This document shows, piece after piece, positions 28,775-37,574 of a stretch of 42,833 bases of DNA. A model generated the notes under the pieces. That model was not told the origin of the DNA. It searched no databases and saw only the letters and a program-made list of their open reading frames with translations. A program made the translations under genes and the position numbers. The DNA lies in NCBI GenBank assembly GCA_964526325.1, contig CAZGKM010000012.1:1-42833 (forward strand), in the 5' to 3' direction. Origin of the DNA: JACPHD01 sp964526325. Lineage in GTDB: Bacteria > Patescibacteriota > Patescibacteriia > Patescibacteriales > GWC2-42-12. Position 1 is the first letter of the stretch; every line of letters begins with the position of its first letter.

Positions 28775-28830
28775 GGTAATTGCAATAGTAATATTAATTT
28801 AGTTTATCTTAGTAAAATAGCTGGAAAAAA

Positions 28831-29304
28831 TCAATTGTTCTTCTCAAAATCAATTAATATCTGCAAATATTGTTTTTGCAAATCATCTGAAATCTGAGAA
28901 TTTTCAAGAGGCGTAATATTTCCTTTATTTTCAATAATCTTATTAATCTCATCAAAATAGAATCCCTCGAGAGTAGCGATAAATAAATATGACGGGTTCC
29001 ATGACTGGCTCATTCTTTTTGCGTCTTTTAAAACATAGCTCTTGTTTAAGGTGCGCATATACTTGACCTCGATCAGCTTCACGTTTCTTGTTTTTCTATC
29101 AATGACCGCAAAATCAGGAGCGGTCCGCAAGGTTTCTATCATCCCGTTATTTTCCTTGTATCCCTGTTGTACCAATTCGGGAATGATTTTCTCATACCCA
29201 AACTCCAAAACCGTAAACTCACCCGCCTCTCTGTGCATTTGGGCAAACACTGTTTCGGCGATTTTTCCTTTTACCAAGTTTCTGGCAAAATTTATGTTGT
29301 TCAT
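28831..29304 (-). CDS. PD-(D/E)XK nuclease-like protein, 157 aa
   Basis: The core reads APDFAVIDRKTRNVKLIEVKY: Pro63-Asp64, then Glu79-Val80-Lys81, the PD-(D/E)XK pattern, with Glu17 (GKIAETVF) in the place of the first conserved acid. The layout resembles Holliday-junction-resolvase-like and YraN-like nucleases and restriction enzymes. It starts 6 bp after the stop of the 308-aa gene, so the two are cotranscribed and probably work together. Context next to AbiE and type III restriction-modification genes suggests anti-phage defence. The specific activity (DNA or RNA, cleavage or inactive scaffold) cannot be told. Confidence 0.65.
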   Translation of the reverse strand: MNNINFARNLVKGKIAETVFAQMHREAGEFTVLEFGYEKIIPELVQQGYKENNGMIETLRTAPDFAVIDRKTRNVKLIEVKYMRTLNKSYVLKDAKRMSQSWNPSYLFIATLEGFYFDEINKIIENKGNITPLENSQISDDLQKQYLQILIDFEKNN

Positions 29305-29310
29305 ATTTTC

Positions 29311-30237
29311 TTATTTTAATTCTAATAATAATTGTTTTCTTTTTTCTATCCATTTTAAAATACCATTTTTTGCCTTAGCGCCCTTAATTAGTTTTACAGT
29401 ATTTTCAAAATCGGTTATTTCAACTTTTTGTTTACTGAAATTTTTATAGTATTCTTCTAGGTATTTTGGAATTAATTCTTCAAAAAACTTTTTTAATAGA
29501 TTTTCGTCGTAATAATCACTGGTTATGTTTTTAGCAATTTCCTCTAAGTCATCGATTTTTTCATTGTAATGATCTGACAATATTGCCTCGCTTTTAAAAT
29601 CGCTCACCTGTTTAATAATATTTTTACTGACCATAACAGAATAAAGATTAAATCCAAACACTGACAACCCCTTGAAAAAGGGAAATAAAATTCCATGAAT
29701 CTTTTTGGCAATAACAACAGGCTGACAACTTTTTATTTTCGCTAATTTGATAAAATCAAAAAGTTCTTTATCTGGCATTATCCAGTGTCCATTTTTTATC
29801 AAAAATAATATTGGGACTGTCTCGTATTTAGCCCCGATAATTAATGGGGAGTTTTGAAGTACGGTGACATCGTCGCAATAATGCTTTATTAGTCTTATAA
29901 ACAAGTCTGTGTTTTCTGCTGAATCAAGAAAAGAATTTATGTTTTTCTGGATGTCTATTTTTTTCCCTTCTGTTTCTTTTAGAGCGTTTTTTAAATGTTC
30001 TTCTGCTATAACTTCTTTAATGTTTAAGTGGCTCAACAGTTCAGGGTCAAACCTTAACGATCCTTTGCCTACATCGCATAATAAATATTGCAATTCTCTA
30101 GCTACAAGTATTTTTTTGCCCATTACTAAATTACTTAAACGATAATCGTAGTATTCTACTAATTCTTTACCATTAAGTTCTGATAATGGCTTACTTAACA
30201 GTTTTTCTTTAATTTTTTTAAGTGATTTTTTAGGCAT
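29311..30237 (-). CDS. uncharacterised 308-aa partner of the nuclease-like protein
   Basis: I do not recognise a family. Helical N-terminal region (LSKPLSELNGKELVEYYDYRLSNLVMGKKILVARELQYLL); central mixed alpha/beta region with PLIIGAKYETVPILFLIKNGHWIMPD and CQPVVIAKKIHGILFPFFKGLSVFG, which could be a nucleotide- or nucleic-acid-binding fold; C-terminal helical part rich in Lys and Glu. No signal peptide. It is the first gene of the minus-strand operon and its ATG lies 8 bp from the first of three shared-core palindromes, so its expression is very likely controlled by the same protein as the divergent AbiE pair. Confidence 0.6.
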   Translation of the reverse strand: MPKKSLKKIKEKLLSKPLSELNGKELVEYYDYRLSNLVMGKKILVARELQYLLCDVGKGSLRFDPELLSHLNIKEVIAEEHLKNALKETEGKKIDIQKNINSFLDSAENTDLFIRLIKHYCDDVTVLQNSPLIIGAKYETVPILFLIKNGHWIMPDKELFDFIKLAKIKSCQPVVIAKKIHGILFPFFKGLSVFGFNLYSVMVSKNIIKQVSDFKSEAILSDHYNEKIDDLEEIAKNITSDYYDENLLKKFFEELIPKYLEEYYKNFSKQKVEITDFENTVKLIKGAKAKNGILKWIEKRKQLLLELK

Positions 30238-30245
30238 ATAGGATA

Positions 30246-30269
30246 ATGTATTATAATATTATAATACAT
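30246..30269. promoter_or_regulatory. palindromic operator 1 (perfect, 24 bp)
   Basis: Core TTATAATATTATAA flanked by ATGTA on the left and TACAT on the right, a perfect palindrome. Centre 47 bp from operator 2. It ends eight bases from the start codon of the 308-aa gene. Confidence 0.7.
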
Positions 30270-30292
30270 GCCACCAATAATCAAATTATTTG

Positions 30293-30316
30293 CCACATTA
30301 TAATATTATAATGTGG
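30293..30316. promoter_or_regulatory. palindromic operator 2 (perfect, 24 bp)
   Basis: The same 14-bp core flanked by CCACA and TGTGG. Perfect palindrome. Centre-to-centre distance 52 bp to operator 3. Confidence 0.7.
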
Positions 30317-30344
30317 ATTAATTATTTATTCTTTTTCTTATCAC

Positions 30345-30368
30345 AAAGGTTATAATATTATAACCTTT
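30345..30368. promoter_or_regulatory. palindromic operator 3 (perfect, 24 bp)
   Basis: The same core flanked by AAAGG and CCTTT. Perfect palindrome. It ends nine bases before the -35 of the AbiE promoter, a natural position for autoregulation by AbiEi. Confidence 0.7.
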
Positions 30369-30377
30369 TTAAATATT

Positions 30378-30407
30378 TTGACATTTATTGATAATTTAGT
30401 GTATACT
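30378..30407 (+). promoter_or_regulatory. promoter of the AbiE operon
   Basis: A perfect TTGACA (30378-30383) and TATACT (30402-30407) are 18 bp apart. The start near 30414 gives a 27-base leader. Operator 3 lies just upstream. Confidence 0.7.
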
Positions 30408-30440
30408 TTGTATAGAAAGTACTATAAATTGTATTACCTT

Positions 30441-31220
30441 ATGAACAAAACATACACTACAACATTATCTGGCAAAGAGCTAGAAATAATCGAAAAATTA
30501 ATCGCAGAACACGGCAACGTGGTTGATTTTGATATGATTCATAAAAAAATAGGAGAAAATCGAGAAAAACAGGAAGTAAAAAATTTCATATCAAATTTAG
30601 TAAAAAAGGGTTGGTTGATCAGAGTTAAAAGGGGTGTTTTTGTTATTTCAGACATATCAGGACGAGGCAGTATCGAGCTTAGTCAATTAACTATTGCTCA
30701 AATAATAGATAATAATTCCTATATATCTTTTGAGGGGGCATTACAATACCATGGCATGTTTGATCAGTATTTAAGAGTTGTCTCTTCTGTCGGCAAAAGA
30801 AGAACTTATATAAAGAAATTTTCTGATTGGACATTCAAATACATTAATTCAAAAAAAGGACTATATTCAGATTTTAAAGAATACAATATTGATGGAAGAC
30901 TTGTTAAGATCGCATCAAAAGAAAAAGTGGTTTTAGATTTTTTAACCTACAGACGAAAACTCCATGACATAGATTTAGTTGTCGAAAAACTTAAAGAGTA
31001 TAAAAATGATTTTGATTTACATAAACTAGTTCAGATAAGCGAAAAGTGTTCAATTACGACAAAAAGAACCTTGGGAGTCCTATTGGATTTAGCTGGGATT
31101 CAATCTGATGGTTTGTATGAAAAAATAAAGAATAACAAAAACCATAGTTTTATGACATCAAAGAGCGATATATTTATTGCTAAATGGAGAATTTATTCTG
31201 ATAAACAATTTGTAAAATAG
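30441..31220 (+). CDS. AbiEi-like antitoxin/transcriptional repressor
   Basis: In type IV AbiE systems AbiEi antagonises the AbiEii nucleotidyltransferase and represses its own promoter by binding inverted repeats. The 259-aa protein has an N-terminal winged helix (KELEIIEKLIAEHGNVVDFDMIHKKIG..FISNLVKKGWLIRVKRGVFVI, residues 8-70) and a C-terminal domain with the family pattern YISFEGALQYHGMFDQ and RLVKIASKEKVVLDFLTYRR. The ATG at 30441 is chosen because the upstream in-frame ATG lies inside the promoter. AbiEii follows 15 bp downstream. Confidence 0.85.
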   Translation: MNKTYTTTLSGKELEIIEKLIAEHGNVVDFDMIHKKIGENREKQEVKNFISNLVKKGWLIRVKRGVFVISDISGRGSIELSQLTIAQIIDNNSYISFEGALQYHGMFDQYLRVVSSVGKRRTYIKKFSDWTFKYINSKKGLYSDFKEYNIDGRLVKIASKEKVVLDFLTYRRKLHDIDLVVEKLKEYKNDFDLHKLVQISEKCSITTKRTLGVLLDLAGIQSDGLYEKIKNNKNHSFMTSKSDIFIAKWRIYSDKQFVK

Positions 31221-31235
31221 TAAATATTATTTTTT

Positions 31236-32009
31236 ATGTCTGACAATATTCAGTTAATTTCAAAAGATCAATTAACAATACTTAATAGGCAAAATTTTAA
31301 ATACCCATTGGCGATTGCCGAAAAAGATTATTTTTTAGCGGTTATCTCAAAAATAATATTCGACTCCGCATTAAAATATAAATTAATCTTTAAGGGTGGC
31401 ACAGCACTGCATCATGTCTATCTCCCCCAACTAAGATTTTCTGAGGATTTAGATTTTTCTAGCAATGCAATAAAGATGGAACTGGACGATGTTACAAATA
31501 TTTTTTCAAAGTATGATTTTTTAGAGATCAAAAAGGATTTTATTTCGGGGGCAACGATAAAAATAGAGAAGCTTCAATATGCCGGTCCTTTGGGGCAGGC
31601 CAACTCGCTGAAAGTAGAAATAGATTTTTTACAAAATGTTGTTTTACCGCCAATAGAAATGGATTATGAAAATATCTTTGGAATTAAAACAAAAGTGAGA
31701 GTAATGGATATTAGAGAAATTACCGCGGAGAAAATAAGAGCCATGAGCGATCGGGCACGATATCGCGATTTTTTTGATTTTGTAATGATAAAAAATAAAT
31801 TAAAAATTGATTTAAATAAAATATTAGATCTTGTAAGGCAAAAAGAGATTAGAAAAACTATTAGCAAAGAGAATATTCTAAACAATTGGGAGATTGCAAA
31901 ACTAGACAAGCAAGAAGATTTGCGAACTATCTATTTAACCGAAGAGTTAAATGATGAAGAAATAAAAAGTGTATTAGATAAATTAAATTTTGATTCAATA
32001 ACAAAATAA
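31236..32009 (+). CDS. AbiEii-like nucleotidyltransferase toxin
   Basis: A 257-aa protein of the AbiEii/AbiGii toxin family, which transfers nucleotides (to tRNA acceptor ends in the related MenT enzymes) and stops growth of infected cells. Motifs: FKGGTALHHVY followed by RFSEDLDFSS (the GS-x10-D-x-D-type nucleotidyltransferase site), then EITAEKIRAMSDRARYRDFFDFVMI, the characteristic K..R.RD..D segment. Cotranscribed with AbiEi. It lies 4 bp upstream of the type III mod gene, so the two defence systems may share a transcript. Confidence 0.88.
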   Translation: MSDNIQLISKDQLTILNRQNFKYPLAIAEKDYFLAVISKIIFDSALKYKLIFKGGTALHHVYLPQLRFSEDLDFSSNAIKMELDDVTNIFSKYDFLEIKKDFISGATIKIEKLQYAGPLGQANSLKVEIDFLQNVVLPPIEMDYENIFGIKTKVRVMDIREITAEKIRAMSDRARYRDFFDFVMIKNKLKIDLNKILDLVRQKEIRKTISKENILNNWEIAKLDKQEDLRTIYLTEELNDEEIKSVLDKLNFDSITK

Positions 32010-32013
32010 TTAT

Positions 32014-33918
32014 ATGCAAAATCTACTCAATGATTTAATAACGATTTTTAAAAAAGACGATCGATTGGTTGCCGATGGCGAAGTACTGAAAAACAAGATA
32101 CAAGAATTGGCTCTGGCCAACGACGAAAAAGTGATCAGCTCTCTTTTGTCGAATCCAAAGACGAAAGAAAACTTTTTTATAAAAGTCGGTAATGCCCTGG
32201 TTTTTGATAAAGACAAATTTATTCGCTTTGTGAGCAATAAAGAATTCTTGCCAGATTCATACACGGCTTTTAAAAACAGAATTGGCCTAACAGATGGCGA
32301 CGAATTTATTTCGCTTAAAAAAGAGGTGGTTTTGTCGTGGCCATACAAAGATTGCGTACTTGAGGGCGGTCAAACTAAAGAAGAAGCGAAAAGAAAAGAA
32401 ATATTTTGGAATGAAACTTTAGCACCAGATGATATTAGTCGATTACTTGAACCAAAGGTTTTAACGAACATCAAAAGAATCGACAAAAACGGAGAGAAAC
32501 CAGCTAAAGAAATAAAAGACACCGACAATCTTATTATCAAGGGCAATAACCTGCTTGCCTTACATAGCTTGAAAGAAAAATTTAAAGGCAAGATAAAATT
32601 GATTTACATTGATCCGCCGTACAATACTGGCAATGACAGCTTTGGTTATAATGATAGCTTTAATCATTCAACTTGGTTAACTTTCATGAAAAATAGACTT
32701 GAGGTTGCCAAAGAATTATTAAGTGAAGATGGTTTTATTTTTATTCAGTGTGATGATAATGAACAGGCATATCTTAAAGTTTTAATGGACGAGGTATTTA
32801 AGTTGAATTTTTTAACAACTTTATGTGTCCAAATGTCCTATGTTAGTGGCGAGAAAATGGCACATATTGATAAGAAACCGCCGAAAATAAAAGAATTTAT
32901 TCACGTTTATTCAAAAAATAAAGGAACTAAAATAAAACCTCAGTATACTGAAACAGAAATTGACAAGGAATATAATAAATATATAGAAAAAAATAATAGT
33001 CAGAAGATTTCGGATTGGACTATATCAAATTTACAGGATGTGTTAAAAAAATTGGGAATAAAAGAAGAAGATGAAAAAGAAAAATTTATGCTTGATAATG
33101 CCGAGTTAATTTTTAATAGAGTGAGAAATAAATCGGATATATTTAAGAAAACACTAGGCAATAAAAAATTAACTGCCATAAAAACGGCTACTGGCCTTAA
33201 TAAATACGCATGGAATGGACGCGAGGCTGTATTTTTATCAGATAGAATAATAACTAATTATCTTGGTGATAAAACTTTTCAGCAAGCACTTGGGGACATT
33301 TGGAGTGATATCCCGATTGTGAATCTATATCTTGAGGGAGATGTTGAATTATTAGGTGGTAAAAAACCTGAATTTTTGATTAGACGTATTATCGACATGA
33401 CAACGAAAAAAAATGATATAGTTTTAGACTTTCATTTGGGGAGTGGTACTACTGCCGCAGTTTCTCATAAAATGGGTAGAAAATATATCGGAATCGAACA
33501 GCTTGACTATGGTGAAAATGATTGCGTTGCAAGGTTAAAAAATGTCATCATGGGTGATCAATCAGGAATCTCACATATTGAAAACTGGAAAGGCGGTGGC
33601 GAATTTGTTTATTGCGAATTAACGAAATGGAATGAAACAATAATTGACGGCATCAATAAAGCAAAGACTAAAGCAGAAATTAAAAAGATTTGGAATGAAA
33701 TTAAAGATAGTGGACGACTTAGTTATAAAATTAATGTTAAGTCGTTTGACGCCAATGCCAAAGAGTTTGACGATCTCTCGATTGGTGATCAGAAAAGATT
33801 TTTATTTGAGGTGCTGGACAAAAACCAGCTTTATGTAAATTTGAGCGACATAGACGACAAGGAATATAAAGTCAGCGCGGAAGACAAGAAGTTAAATAAG
33901 CAATTTTATCAAAATTAA
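32014..33918 (+). CDS. mod: type III restriction-modification methyltransferase (Mod)
   Basis: It methylates adenine N6 on one strand of an asymmetric site and provides sequence recognition for the complex. The 634-aa protein has the beta-class order: catalytic DPPYNTG near residue 199 within KLIYIDPPYNTGNDSFGYND, then the target-recognition region (about 270-430), then the SAM-binding FxGxG-type motif LDFHLGSGTTAAVSH near 472, with RKYIGIEQLDY after it. The res gene starts one base after its stop, so the subunits are made together. The recognition sequence cannot be predicted. Confidence 0.93.
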   Translation: MQNLLNDLITIFKKDDRLVADGEVLKNKIQELALANDEKVISSLLSNPKTKENFFIKVGNALVFDKDKFIRFVSNKEFLPDSYTAFKNRIGLTDGDEFISLKKEVVLSWPYKDCVLEGGQTKEEAKRKEIFWNETLAPDDISRLLEPKVLTNIKRIDKNGEKPAKEIKDTDNLIIKGNNLLALHSLKEKFKGKIKLIYIDPPYNTGNDSFGYNDSFNHSTWLTFMKNRLEVAKELLSEDGFIFIQCDDNEQAYLKVLMDEVFKLNFLTTLCVQMSYVSGEKMAHIDKKPPKIKEFIHVYSKNKGTKIKPQYTETEIDKEYNKYIEKNNSQKISDWTISNLQDVLKKLGIKEEDEKEKFMLDNAELIFNRVRNKSDIFKKTLGNKKLTAIKTATGLNKYAWNGREAVFLSDRIITNYLGDKTFQQALGDIWSDIPIVNLYLEGDVELLGGKKPEFLIRRIIDMTTKKNDIVLDFHLGSGTTAAVSHKMGRKYIGIEQLDYGENDCVARLKNVIMGDQSGISHIENWKGGGEFVYCELTKWNETIIDGINKAKTKAEIKKIWNEIKDSGRLSYKINVKSFDANAKEFDDLSIGDQKRFLFEVLDKNQLYVNLSDIDDKEYKVSAEDKKLNKQFYQN

Positions 33919-33919
33919 T

Positions 33920-36574
33920 ATGCTTCACGAAGATTTTAATTCCGCTCTAAAAATAAACGGGCCGGATTTTTTCAAAAACAAAATATCTCCTGAAGATTTG
34001 AATAATTTAAATCCAGGTTTTTCTGTCCGCGAGTATCAGAAAGAAGCTATTGGGCGCTTTGCTTTTTATTTTGGCGGTTTTCCCGAGAAGAAAAATCCCT
34101 CTCAGCTTTTGTTTCATATGGCAACTGGAAGCGGAAAAACCTTGGTAATGGCCAGTAATATTTTACACCTATATTCACTCGGCTATAGAAATTATGTATT
34201 TTTCGTAAACAGCGCGAATATCATTGAAAAAACAAGAGATAATTTTTTGAATAAAAAATCCAGCAAATATCTTTTTGCCGAGAACATAAAATTTGGAAAC
34301 AAGAACGTGAAAATAAATGAGGTCAACAATTTTGACGAAGCCAATGATGAGGATGTTAATATTATTTTTACAACCATTCAAGGCTTACACACAAGAATGA
34401 ATGAACCAAAGGAAAACTTGATTACTTTCGAGGACTTTTCTAATAAAAAAATTGTTTTGATTTCAGACGAAGCACATCATATCAACGCCTTAACAAAAGT
34501 AAAGAATAATAAGCCGAGCCAAGTGTCCTTATTTGGAAATTTATCAGAAATAAAGATTGAAGGCTTAAGCAAAACTGAACAAGAGGAGTATAAGTCCTGG
34601 GAGGGAACGATATTAAAAATATTTACCAGTAATTCGGGGAATATTCTCTTGGAATATACTGCGACAATTGATTTTTATAATGAGAATATAAAAGCTAAGT
34701 ATGAACCGATAACAATTTTCCAATATGATCTTAAGGAATACCGAAAAGATAAATACTCGAAAGAAATTGAAGTTATACAAGCTGATCTGGAAACCTTAGA
34801 CAGAAGTCTCTCGGCGGTTGTTTTAAGCCAGTATCGCCGAAAGATTGCAGAAAAAAACGGCATTTTTTTGAAGCCGGTAATTCTGTTCAAATCCAAAGAT
34901 ATTAAATCATCAGAAATAAACTACCATGATTTTTGTGAAAAAATAAAAATTCTAAAGTCCAGTGACTTTAAAAAACTGGAAAAACTTGATAGCGAAAATT
35001 TAAAGATGGCTTTTAAGTACTTTGCTGAAAATAAAATTACTATTGATAACCTTATAAAAGAATTGAAAACGGATTTTGAAGAAAGCAAGTGTTTACTCTT
35101 AGATTCTAAAAATATAAATGAAGACAAACAGTTAAGATTGAATTCGCTCGAGGATAAGCATAATGAAGTACGTGCCATTTTTGCCGTAGATATGTTGAAT
35201 GAGGGTTGGGATGTTCTGAATTTATTTGATATTGTTCGTCTTTATGATACTAGAGATGCCAAAAGCAATAAGCCAGGAGGCACGACCATGTCCGAAGCGC
35301 AGTTGATCGGAAGAGGTGCAAGATATTTTCCGTTTACTTTAAAAAATAGGAACGATAAGTTCACGAGAAAATTTGACGAAGATGCTGAAAACGAATTAAG
35401 AATTTTAGAAAAGTTATTATACCATAGCGCTCATAATCCAAAATATATTCAGGAATTAAATTCCGCTTTAGTCCAAATCGGCATCAAGGCAGAAAGAACT
35501 ATTACTAAAAAACTTGAGATAAAAGAAGAAATAAAAAGCACTGATTTGTGGCTGAAAGGCTTTGTGTTTCAAAACAAGAAAGTTAAAAATGACAGAAGCA
35601 AATGCACAAGCTTCGGAACAGAAATAAAACGGCAATATTCTTATAATCTTCATTCTGGTTTTATAAAAGAAGATGAGATTTTGAATCGAGATAAGCTGAA
35701 GTTCGAAAAACAATATAGCGGAGTCGAAACCAAATCATATAAGCTAACTGATTTTGGTGAAAACGTCATAAGACATGCTCTGAATAAATTGGAATTTTTT
35801 ACATTTGATAATTTATCAACTTACTATCCTAAGCTCGAATCATTAAATGATTTTATTAGCAGTAAAGATTTTTTATCAAAACATGAAGTGCTAGTAACGG
35901 GTCCAAAGAATGAGATAGAAAATTTAACCCAAAATCAAAAAGTTGAAATTGCATTATTCGTCATTAAACAAACAGCTGATGAAATAAAAAGAAGTGCTAC
36001 AGAATATATCGGTACCACAGAATTTGAAGCCAAAATGATAAGCAATGTATTCAAAGATAAATTATTGAAAATCGATGGCGATTCTCCGCGAGCCATTGAT
36101 CTAAATGAGGAGATTGATTTGAAAGCAAAAAAATGGTTTGCCCAAAATAGCCTATTCGGAACAGATGAAGAAAAGAATTTTATTAAGTTCTTTGATGTAG
36201 TCGTTGAAAAGTTAAAAAAGAAATATATCGACATGTATCTATTCAGAAACGAAAGAGATCTGGCAATTTACAACTTTAATGACGGGTCGACATTCGAACC
36301 TGACTTCGTATTATTTTTAAAAGAAACAAAAACCAGCAAGGTTTTGATTTATCAGGTTTTTATTGAGCCAAAAGGCAATCAATTTAAAGATGATAAAGGT
36401 GTCTATGATAATTCAAAAGAGGGCTGGAAACAAAAAATGCTTGTCAGCCTGGAAGACATGGCTAAAACAAACATCAGAATGGAGAATAGGGACTTTAAAT
36501 TGATTGGATTGCCTTTCTATAACGAGCAGTTAAAAGAAGTTTTCGCGGAAGTATTTGAAAAAAAGTTATTATAG
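33920..36574 (+). CDS. res: type III restriction enzyme helicase-nuclease (Res)
   Basis: It translocates or slides on DNA with ATP hydrolysis and cleaves unmodified DNA together with Mod. The 884-aa protein has Walker A ATGSGKT (about 67-73), DEAHH (about 182), a motif III-like TATIDF, and motif VI in AQLIGRGARYFP (about 460), all of the SF2 helicase core. The C-terminal endonuclease shows FEPDFVLFL (about 792) and YQVFIEPKG (about 815), fitting the PD-(D/E)XK motif of Res subunits. The length is normal and no frameshift is visible, so the system should be active. Confidence 0.93.
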   Translation: MLHEDFNSALKINGPDFFKNKISPEDLNNLNPGFSVREYQKEAIGRFAFYFGGFPEKKNPSQLLFHMATGSGKTLVMASNILHLYSLGYRNYVFFVNSANIIEKTRDNFLNKKSSKYLFAENIKFGNKNVKINEVNNFDEANDEDVNIIFTTIQGLHTRMNEPKENLITFEDFSNKKIVLISDEAHHINALTKVKNNKPSQVSLFGNLSEIKIEGLSKTEQEEYKSWEGTILKIFTSNSGNILLEYTATIDFYNENIKAKYEPITIFQYDLKEYRKDKYSKEIEVIQADLETLDRSLSAVVLSQYRRKIAEKNGIFLKPVILFKSKDIKSSEINYHDFCEKIKILKSSDFKKLEKLDSENLKMAFKYFAENKITIDNLIKELKTDFEESKCLLLDSKNINEDKQLRLNSLEDKHNEVRAIFAVDMLNEGWDVLNLFDIVRLYDTRDAKSNKPGGTTMSEAQLIGRGARYFPFTLKNRNDKFTRKFDEDAENELRILEKLLYHSAHNPKYIQELNSALVQIGIKAERTITKKLEIKEEIKSTDLWLKGFVFQNKKVKNDRSKCTSFGTEIKRQYSYNLHSGFIKEDEILNRDKLKFEKQYSGVETKSYKLTDFGENVIRHALNKLEFFTFDNLSTYYPKLESLNDFISSKDFLSKHEVLVTGPKNEIENLTQNQKVEIALFVIKQTADEIKRSATEYIGTTEFEAKMISNVFKDKLLKIDGDSPRAIDLNEEIDLKAKKWFAQNSLFGTDEEKNFIKFFDVVVEKLKKKYIDMYLFRNERDLAIYNFNDGSTFEPDFVLFLKETKTSKVLIYQVFIEPKGNQFKDDKGVYDNSKEGWKQKMLVSLEDMAKTNIRMENRDFKLIGLPFYNEQLKEVFAEVFEKKLL

Positions 36575-36580
36575 ATAAAT

Positions 36581-37330
36581 GTGAAAAAATTTAAACTCAA
36601 CAAATTAATAAAAAAATTAAATTGGAAGAAGATTGAAAAAGTAATTTTCTATTACTTAATTCCAATTATTACTTTTTTCATTGTTATTCTTTCTTATATT
36701 TCAACGAATAAAGGATTAGACTTCTCAGAAAAAAGCTATAATTTATCAAAAAAAGAAATAGAAAAAAAAGATGATCCAATTTTCACTTATTCTTATTTGA
36801 AAGAAGAAAAAAAATTTAAAATTAATTCTCCCGATGACATTGAATTAAGAGGTGTTTCTTGGTTAATGCCTGCACTTAAAGATGAATTCAAGCTTCACAA
36901 AATTAATCAAATTTCTAACGATTTAACTTATAACGAGATAATACATCATTTTCTATTATTTAATCTAGACAAAACAGGAAAAAATACAGAATACTTTTTG
37001 TACTGCTTTATATTAAATCAAATGGAACCAAGATTTCCTGCAATTACAGAAATTGAATTTAGAAGAAGAGGAGAAGTAAATACTTATCGAATCTATAATT
37101 TAGTGTATTTAAAAGGTACGCAATCCGAATCCCCTTATTTTGAAAATTATAAAGTCGGGGTGTCAGAAAATGAAATTAATAATTTTATTATAGAGCAAGA
37201 GAGTTTTATAAAATCTTCATTTGATCAAAACATACAACATCCAGGCTTACCTAATAATGAAATTGATTTAATACTAAATGGAGAAAAAAGATGCCCAATT
37301 CAATTTGGAGCGCCAGACGTTATAAAATAA
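36581..37330 (+). CDS. unknown membrane-anchored protein after res, 249 aa
   Basis: It starts with GTG six bases after the res stop, and the coding frame overlaps an ATGTGA sequence, so coupling to res is likely. One membrane helix is seen (about residues 21-43, VIFYYLIPIITFFIVILSYIST), leaving a large soluble part (about 60-249) with the pattern YSYLKEEKKFKINSPDDIELRGVSWLMPALKDEF and EFRRRGEVNTYRIYNLVYLKGTQSESPYFENYKVGVSENE. No family recognised. Codon use is more AT-rich than in mod and res. It could be an accessory defence protein or a separate passenger. Confidence 0.6.
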   Translation: MKKFKLNKLIKKLNWKKIEKVIFYYLIPIITFFIVILSYISTNKGLDFSEKSYNLSKKEIEKKDDPIFTYSYLKEEKKFKINSPDDIELRGVSWLMPALKDEFKLHKINQISNDLTYNEIIHHFLLFNLDKTGKNTEYFLYCFILNQMEPRFPAITEIEFRRRGEVNTYRIYNLVYLKGTQSESPYFENYKVGVSENEINNFIIEQESFIKSSFDQNIQHPGLPNNEIDLILNGEKRCPIQFGAPDVIK

Positions 37331-37538
37331 AAGTTCTAGTGCCCAACCACCGTTCTCCCAGTTCCTCCCAACTCACCCCGTGTAACCCCGTTCTTGCCCA
37401 ATTTCACCCGCTTGGGAGCCGATAATCAATATGGCCACGGATTGCCCAATTATAACGAACCTTGCCCCACTTTTGGCACGATATAATACCGATCCAACTC
37501 CTGGAAGTAGGTTATAATCAGCTTCACTACCCCCCGCA
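37331..37538. other. C-rich non-coding spacer at the element's right side
   Basis: About 210 bp with strong strand bias: the first 80 bases are rich in C and poor in G, with repeated CCCAA/CCCAG and GCCCAA motifs. This composition is unlike any other spacer in the window. I found no open frame or known structure and no copy of the tRNA-Asp 3' end. It may contain the right attachment site or a decayed gene. Confidence 0.35.
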
Positions 37539-37574
37539 AAAAATACTCAGTTTGTTGCTGAGTATTTTATTTGT
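37539..37574 (+). terminator. terminator before ychF
   Basis: AAAATACTCAG and CTGAGTATTTT form an 11-bp perfect stem around TTTGTTG, with a short T-rich tail. It ends at the -35 of the ychF promoter and insulates ychF from the element. Confidence 0.7.

Larger units (their letters stand above)
25138..37538. mobile_element. integrative element at tRNA-Asp carrying defence systems (right end uncertain)
   Basis: The left end is set by a large serine recombinase whose reading frame runs into the 3' half of tRNA-Asp, the usual sign that the element entered there. Cargo: small winged-helix, DUF5659-like and unknown genes, a PD-(D/E)XK nuclease-like pair, AbiEi/AbiEii, type III restriction-modification, and an unknown membrane protein. 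Core genes resume at ychF (37626). I could not find a repeat of the tRNA 3' end near 37330-37600, so the right boundary is a guess placed in the odd C-rich spacer before the ychF terminator. Confidence 0.55.
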
